From Thiohalomonas denitrificans (GTDB lineage Bacteria; Pseudomonadota; Gammaproteobacteria; Thiohalomonadales; Thiohalomonadaceae): 64,000 nucleotides of DNA. The notes beneath the pieces are model-generated. The model was not told the origin of the DNA. It saw only the letters and a program-made list of their open reading frames with translations, and ran no database searches. The DNA is taken from NCBI RefSeq assembly GCF_016841685.1, contig NZ_JAENYR010000001.1:4591-68590 (forward strand), given 5' to 3'. Made by a program: the position numbers and the translations under genes. Positions within the stretch are counted from its first letter, which is position 1. Each line of letters begins with the position of its first letter. Positions 58,638 to 64,000 of the stretch are shown one piece after another.

Positions 58638-59638
58638 TATTCCCCCAGCAGGATCAGGTTGGAGCGCCAGGTGAACCATATCGCCTGGAGCATGAAGAGG
58701 GTGAACAGAAGAGTTGCTGTCCAGGCGAGCCGTGGCGCTACCCCGGCCAGCACTGCACGCACGCTGGCGGCCTTCGCAAAGGCGCTGGTAATGCCGAGTC
58801 CGACTGCCAGCGTAGTGGCGGTGAACAGCGGCAGATAGAGCCCGTACCCGAGATAGCCATACTCGGATTTCAACAGACAGAAGGGGCAGTGATGATGCGG
58901 GTGTTCATAGACGTAGAGCGAGATGAAGGCGATCACCGCCGCAATGGAGACGGGAAATGCGATCGCGCTCAGTCCGGCGAACAGCAGGGCGCCACGGCCT
59001 CGCAGGGCGTACCAGGCACCCGCCAAAATCGTCAGACCGAGCACTGTATAGAAGGTGCCCATGGCAGGTAGTGGCGGCAGTCCGGCCAGGTCGGCGGTTA
59101 CCGCCGGTTCCCCCGCACTGAACAGGCTGCCGCAGCAGGAAGTGATCACATCGGCGTCAAGGCCGGTGAAGAAGGCGAGCTGTGCCCCGGCCGCAGCCAG
59201 AGCCAACGGCACGATCAGCAGCACCAGTGCGTACTTCACCCGAATCAGCGGATAGTCGTAGGCGCGGCTGTCGATGTAGTTCATCACCAGCCAGGTCCCG
59301 GCAAGGAGAAACAGTCCCATGCGCAGCAGGAGCGCAGAAAAACCCCAGGCGTTGGCATTGAGCGTGCCGACTGCGCACATCGCTCCGACGAACTGCACGG
59401 CAAGGTGATCGGTGGTGAAGACGAATAGCAGCAGTGTCAGGATTTGCGCAATGAACACCAGGGCGAGCCCGGTGGTCACCAGATAGGTGTGCTCTTCCAA
59501 CCGGATCTGCTGCGCGCTGCCACTTTGAAGGTCCCAGCGGCGCAGTATCCGAATAGCGAAGAGACCTGCAGGCACCAGAAGCAGCAGGCTCAGACCATCG
59601 GCCAACAGCAGTGCGATAATCGCCGGTTGAAACAGCAC
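58637..59638 (-). CDS. Polytopic membrane protein with HPHHHCPFC motif
   Basis: 333 aa, many TM segments; YEHPHHHCPFCLLK and SCCGSL; abuts tlpA. Confidence 0.75.
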   Translation of the reverse strand: MLFQPAIIALLLADGLSLLLLVPAGLFAIRILRRWDLQSGSAQQIRLEEHTYLVTTGLALVFIAQILTLLLFVFTTDHLAVQFVGAMCAVGTLNANAWGFSALLLRMGLFLLAGTWLVMNYIDSRAYDYPLIRVKYALVLLIVPLALAAAGAQLAFFTGLDADVITSCCGSLFSAGEPAVTADLAGLPPLPAMGTFYTVLGLTILAGAWYALRGRGALLFAGLSAIAFPVSIAAVIAFISLYVYEHPHHHCPFCLLKSEYGYLGYGLYLPLFTATTLAVGLGITSAFAKAASVRAVLAGVAPRLAWTATLLFTLFMLQAIWFTWRSNLILLGE

Positions 59639-59639
59639 G

Positions 59640-60314
59640 TCAGACCACCCGGCCGTCGCGCATGGCTACCACCCGGTCGACCACTCCAGCTCCGGTGATC
59701 AGAGGGTCGTGGCTGGTCAGCAGTACCGTACGGCCCTGGCTCCGTAACTCGGCGACAATATCGAGGAAGGCGGCGGAGAGATGAGAGTCGAGGTTGGCGG
59801 TGGGCTCGTCGGCAATCACCACGGATGGGTCATTGATCAGGGCACGCGCAATGGCGGCGCGCTGGGCCTCACCCCCCGAGAGCCACTCCACCCGTGCCTC
59901 CGCCCGGTGTCCAAGGCGCAGGTGCGTAAGCAGTTCCATGGCGCGCCCGTGCAGGGTGGAATAGTGCGGCCCGAGCGGATAGGCCGGGAGCATCACGTTC
60001 TCCAGCACGGAGAGTCCACGGATCAGGTTGAACTGCTGAAAAACGAAACCGAAGGTGCGTCGGCGCAGCTCGGTCAGGAACCGCTCCGGCAGACCCGATA
60101 CACTCTCCCCCCCCAGGTGTACCCGCCCCTCGGTAGGGCGTGCCAGGCAGCCGATGAGGGTCAGTAAAGTGGTTTTTCCGGAGCCGCTCGGTCCGGTCAG
60201 CACCGTGATTCGCCCCGGTTCGATCTCCAGGTCCACCCCGTCCACCGCGAGAAATTCGTTGGGCCGCCCCTCGTTGAAGGCCTTGCGCACCGCATAAAGC
60301 TCAATGGCACTCAT
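59640..60314 (-). CDS. ABC transporter ATPase (MacB/LolD type)
   Basis: TGPSGSGKTTLL; LSGGEAQRAAIARAL; VVIADEPTANLD. Confidence 0.94.
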   Translation of the reverse strand: MSAIELYAVRKAFNEGRPNEFLAVDGVDLEIEPGRITVLTGPSGSGKTTLLTLIGCLARPTEGRVHLGGESVSGLPERFLTELRRRTFGFVFQQFNLIRGLSVLENVMLPAYPLGPHYSTLHGRAMELLTHLRLGHRAEARVEWLSGGEAQRAAIARALINDPSVVIADEPTANLDSHLSAAFLDIVAELRSQGRTVLLTSHDPLITGAGVVDRVVAMRDGRVV

Positions 60315-61441
60315 CGCATCACCACGTCCGGATGGGTCACCGCCGCTCGCCAGACGGGCACCAGGGTGGAGGCGGTATAGGGAAACACCGTAATCACGAA
60401 CAGGCTGGTGAGCTGAAGTCCGTCTACCGCAGGGGTCAGTTCAAAGTTCGGGTAGAGCACCGCCCAACCTTTCAGGGCCGGGGCCAGGAGCGCGGCCGAG
60501 GTTCCGAATACGTGCCAGTAGGCGAGGGTGAAGCCGAGCAGGAACGCCAGCATGGAGAGCAGCCCCCCCTCCCACAATTTCATCTTGAGCACGTCACCCG
60601 TCCCCCAACCCACGGCTTTCAGAATACCGATCTCCCGGCGTTCGTCCGCCGAAAGGCCCGAGGCCTTCTCCCAGGCGAGAATGGCGAAGGCAAGCAGTGC
60701 CCCGGCCAGCAACACCAAAACCATCCCCTCGCGCCAGTCGAACAGCGATGCATAGGTACGCTGCATCTCTTCACGCAGGATTGGCCGCGTATCGGGCAGT
60801 GCGCTGACCACCTTCTCTGCTACGGTCCGCACCTCTTTGGGATTAGCCACGGTGAGCGTAATGTCCGTAAATTTTCCGGGTGGGATTCCGAAGAAACCAC
60901 GGAAATCGGCTTCCGAGAGCAGCACAAGGTCTGCAGCGACAATAGCGGATTCGTGTGGCAGCACCTCCGCTACGCGGAAGGGATAGAGAGTTTCGCCGGC
61001 ACCGCGGAAAGCGAGCACATCGCCTGTCTCGGAGCCGCGGGCGCGGGCGATCGCGTCACCTATGACAATGGATCCGGGATCAATATCCCGCTCGGGCGGC
61101 ACCATGAAGGTGTAGTTGGCGTTGACGGTCGAATCATAGAAGTAGCCCCAAAGCCGCCCCTCCAGCCGGCGTACGCCACGGATCCCGCGCAGCGGCTCCA
61201 AATAGTCGGCAGGGATGAGGTCATGACGACCAGCCACCATCCGCTGCACCACCAGCTCCGGTGCCTCCTTGAGCAGCACTGAGGCTTCCTGCTTCAGGGC
61301 GTTGCTGTAGAGCATCACCGAAGCAAGCAGGAATACAATGGTGGTATAGACCGCGAGCAGGCCCACGTTCTTGGCCCGACGCCGCAGCATCGCAGCGACG
61401 GTGTAGTCAATCAGGTAACGTTGTTTAGCGAACCAGTGCAT
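60311..61441 (-). CDS. ABC transporter permease (FtsX/MacB type)
   Basis: 376 aa; FtsX-like domain EIGILKAVGWGTGDVLKMKLWEG; 4-nt overlap with ATPase. Confidence 0.88.
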   Translation of the reverse strand: MHWFAKQRYLIDYTVAAMLRRRAKNVGLLAVYTTIVFLLASVMLYSNALKQEASVLLKEAPELVVQRMVAGRHDLIPADYLEPLRGIRGVRRLEGRLWGYFYDSTVNANYTFMVPPERDIDPGSIVIGDAIARARGSETGDVLAFRGAGETLYPFRVAEVLPHESAIVAADLVLLSEADFRGFFGIPPGKFTDITLTVANPKEVRTVAEKVVSALPDTRPILREEMQRTYASLFDWREGMVLVLLAGALLAFAILAWEKASGLSADERREIGILKAVGWGTGDVLKMKLWEGGLLSMLAFLLGFTLAYWHVFGTSAALLAPALKGWAVLYPNFELTPAVDGLQLTSLFVITVFPYTASTLVPVWRAAVTHPDVVMR

Positions 61442-61799
61442 GATCAGTCAGGTGCCTGGGTGGCCCGACCAGTGAGCCGGAGGGAAAATGTTCCAGAGCG
61501 AGAGGGTGGTCCTGAAACGGCGTGTGCAGATCGGCCTGCGAGGGATGGCGGGTGTAGCGCGCCTCGGTGAACAGGCACAGGTCGGTAAGGCGGAGCTCCC
61601 GTACCAGTTCGACTGCGGCTTGGGGTGCGGCTGCTTCCTGCCACAAATGGCAGCCAGCATGGAGCATGCTGCCAATGAAGACAGCAATTACCAACGCCAG
61701 CAGTGCCAGAACCGGTTCGCTCGGACGAACCGGGCGACCCCTGATGTGGTTGAGCTTTGACAGCAAGTGGGGGACTCCAATCCATTTGCGCCCGAACAT
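61425..61799 (-). CDS. Hypothetical membrane-anchored protein at operon head
   Basis: 124 aa with TM (VLALLALVIAVFIGSMLHA); overlaps permease start. Confidence 0.5.
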   Translation of the reverse strand: MFGRKWIGVPHLLSKLNHIRGRPVRPSEPVLALLALVIAVFIGSMLHAGCHLWQEAAAPQAAVELVRELRLTDLCLFTEARYTRHPSQADLHTPFQDHPLALEHFPSGSLVGPPRHLTDHALVR

Positions 61800-62072
61800 C
61801 CAGTAGGTATACGGATATCGCGGGGGAAGGCAAGCTTTTGGACGCTGTACTCAATCAAAAGTTCGTGACCCGCATCGGTATCTGCCAACCAAGGCAGGTC
61901 CAAATGGACAGAGCATTTTTCGTGCCAAAGTGGAACTGACCACGAAGGGCGTGCGCTTCGTACGTTCCCCCCGTAATGACGGTGAGCTCGGGGGGATCAG
62001 CTTTCACGACGACGTTACGAGGTTTGCATCCTTGGCGCCTCTGCGAGAGAAAATCGTTCTCGCGTGGCCCTG

Positions 62073-63986
62073 TCAGGCCGCTTTCTCTGCGTCTTTGAAT
62101 AGTTGGTTTACTTGAGGTGCTCCAAGGGTTTCATGTTCGAGTAACGCCTGGGCAAGGACGTCGAGCTTGTGGCGGTTTTTCTTCAGCGTATCCAATGCAT
62201 AATTCTCGAATGCTTCCAGGGTCTTGCGGATTTCCTTGTCGATGATCTGCGCGGTCTGTTCCGAGAAGTCGGGTGGCTGTGCCATCTCGCGTCCGAGAAA
62301 GACGTGCTCCTCGCCTCTCGGAAACGAAGCCGGGCCGATGACCTCGCTCATGCCCCACTGGGAGATCATGCGGCGCACCAGACGGGTGGCCTGGGCGAGG
62401 TCCGCTTCGGCGCCTGAAGTCACCTCCCCGAAGACGGTTTTTTCTGCCACCCGGCCTCCCAGCATTACGGCGACACGGTCCTTCAGGTAACTGAACTTGA
62501 CGTTGTGGCGCTCTTCCTCGGGTAGCTGTTCCGTGGCGCCCAGCGCCCGTCCGCGGGGAATGATGGTCACCTTGTCCAGCGGGTCGGCTTGGGGTAACTC
62601 CCAAGCGAGCACCGCGTGGCCGGCCTCGTGATAGGCGACCAGTTTGCGCTCATCCTCGTTGAGCAACCCTTCGCGCTCCTCGCCCAGTATGATCTTGTCG
62701 CGAGCACGATTGATATGGGCCATCGACACGGTGTCATTTCCGTCACGCCCGGCGAGCAGGGCGGCTTCATTGACCAGGTTCTCAAGGTCGGCCCCGGAAA
62801 AACCCACCGTGCGCTGTGCAATCAATTCGAGGTCGACATCCTCATCGAGCGGCATTTTTCGGGTGTGCACGCTGAGGACCTGCTTTCGCGCCTCTTTGCG
62901 TGGCAGATCGAGGACTACCTTGCGATCGAAACGGCCGGGGCGCAGCAGAGCCCGGTCCAGGACATCGGGGCGATTGGTGGCTGCCAGCACCACCACCTGT
63001 TCATGGGGCTGAAAGCCATCCATCTCGGCCAGGATTTGGTTCAGGGTCTGTTCGCGCTCATCATGCCCGCCGCCTACACCGGTGCCACGGGAACGGCCCA
63101 CGGAATCGAGTTCGTCGATGAAAATGATGGAGGGTGCTTCCTGTTTGGCATCCTTGAACATGTCACGCACGCGGGCGGCACCGACCCCGACGAACATCTC
63201 GATGAATTCCGAGGCGCTTATACTGTAAAATGGTGCCCCAGCCTCACCGGCAACGGCTTTGGCCAACAGGGTCTTGCCGGTACCTGGGGGACCCATCAAC
63301 AGAATCCCTTTGGGGATCTTTGCCCCAAGGCGACGATAGCGCGTGGGATCCCGCAGATACTCGATGATTTCACGTAGATCCATCTTGGCGTTTTCGAGTC
63401 CCGCCACATCGTTGAAGCGCACGTTCGTCGTGCCTTCGCGGAACCGGCGGGCCTTGGACTTGCCGAAGCTGAACATGCCGTCGCGGCCACCGGCCCCTCC
63501 CATGCGTTCCTGCATTCGGCTCCAGGCCCACCAGAAAAGGGCGATGATCAGGATCCAGGGCAGTATTCCGATGAGGGCCGACGCCCACCAGGGGGTCTCG
63601 GCGCTCTCGGCGTGAACGGTTACGTTGTTTTGTTCCAGAAGCGGGATCAGATCGGGATCTTCGATCGAAGGTAGGGTGGTGGTAAACCCCTGAGGCTCCT
63701 CCGGCCGGGGCGCCGGTTCCAGATCCTGGTCCGTCGGCTGTTCGGGCTGCACATAGCGGCCACGGATTTCCTGGCCTTCGATGGTGACTTCGGCGACGCG
63801 CCCTTCACGCACTGCCTGCTTGAATTCGGTATAGGCCAGGGACTCGGTGACCAAGGGTCCGGTGGTGGTGTTCGCCCAGTAGAGAAACAGTCCGGAAACC
63901 ACCAGGATCCAGAGGAGATAGCGCCAGTAGAAATTGCGCCTCCCGTCGGCACCGGGTCCGCGCTGCGGCCTGTTCGGCTTTTCCAT
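62073..63986 (-). CDS. ftsH: FtsH-family ATP-dependent zinc metalloprotease
   Basis: [54 protein letters not shown]. Confidence 0.95.
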   Translation of the reverse strand: MEKPNRPQRGPGADGRRNFYWRYLLWILVVSGLFLYWANTTTGPLVTESLAYTEFKQAVREGRVAEVTIEGQEIRGRYVQPEQPTDQDLEPAPRPEEPQGFTTTLPSIEDPDLIPLLEQNNVTVHAESAETPWWASALIGILPWILIIALFWWAWSRMQERMGGAGGRDGMFSFGKSKARRFREGTTNVRFNDVAGLENAKMDLREIIEYLRDPTRYRRLGAKIPKGILLMGPPGTGKTLLAKAVAGEAGAPFYSISASEFIEMFVGVGAARVRDMFKDAKQEAPSIIFIDELDSVGRSRGTGVGGGHDEREQTLNQILAEMDGFQPHEQVVVLAATNRPDVLDRALLRPGRFDRKVVLDLPRKEARKQVLSVHTRKMPLDEDVDLELIAQRTVGFSGADLENLVNEAALLAGRDGNDTVSMAHINRARDKIILGEEREGLLNEDERKLVAYHEAGHAVLAWELPQADPLDKVTIIPRGRALGATEQLPEEERHNVKFSYLKDRVAVMLGGRVAEKTVFGEVTSGAEADLAQATRLVRRMISQWGMSEVIGPASFPRGEEHVFLGREMAQPPDFSEQTAQIIDKEIRKTLEAFENYALDTLKKNRHKLDVLAQALLEHETLGAPQVNQLFKDAEKAA

Positions 63987-64000
63987 GATGAAGTCTGTTC

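Overview
The window is a gammaproteobacterial chromosome segment in two parts. (1) About 1-16.56 kb is an accessory, defence-rich region bounded on the right by a tRNA-Leu(CAA) gene. It holds a three-gene STAS-GHKL ATPase / DUF4325 / small membrane protein cassette, a complete type I R-M locus (hsdM, hsdS, a COG2958/HrgA-like wHTH plus putative PD-(D/E)xK protein, hsdR, YgjP-like metalloprotease), mobile-element type small DNA-binding genes, and a 932-aa Cap4/DUF4297-like nuclease + STAND NTPase + helical repeat + SEC-C protein. No integrase is visible. (2) About 16.57-64 kb is conserved core: queA-tgt, yajC-secD-secF, suhB, trmJ, cysE-iscR-nifS-like-iscS-iscU-iscA-hscB-hscA-fdx-iscX, ndk, rlmN-pilW-rodZ-ispG-hisS-yfgM-bamB-der, B12-dependent RNR, M23 peptidase, xseA, guaB, cmoB, ppsA, a site-2 protease, polX, a NosL/TlpA/ABC operon and an ftsH paralogue. 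The best candidates for undescribed biology are the two defence-type loci and a family of about seven inverted-repeat elements. These fill core-operon intergenic gaps from just after a stop codon to just before the next RBS, and their arms differ between copies while staying complementary within a copy. Three MITE-like elements, a REP cluster, an FNR-like box over a small-protein gene and an IscR-type promoter were also seen. All family calls are from reading the translations; no database search was run.
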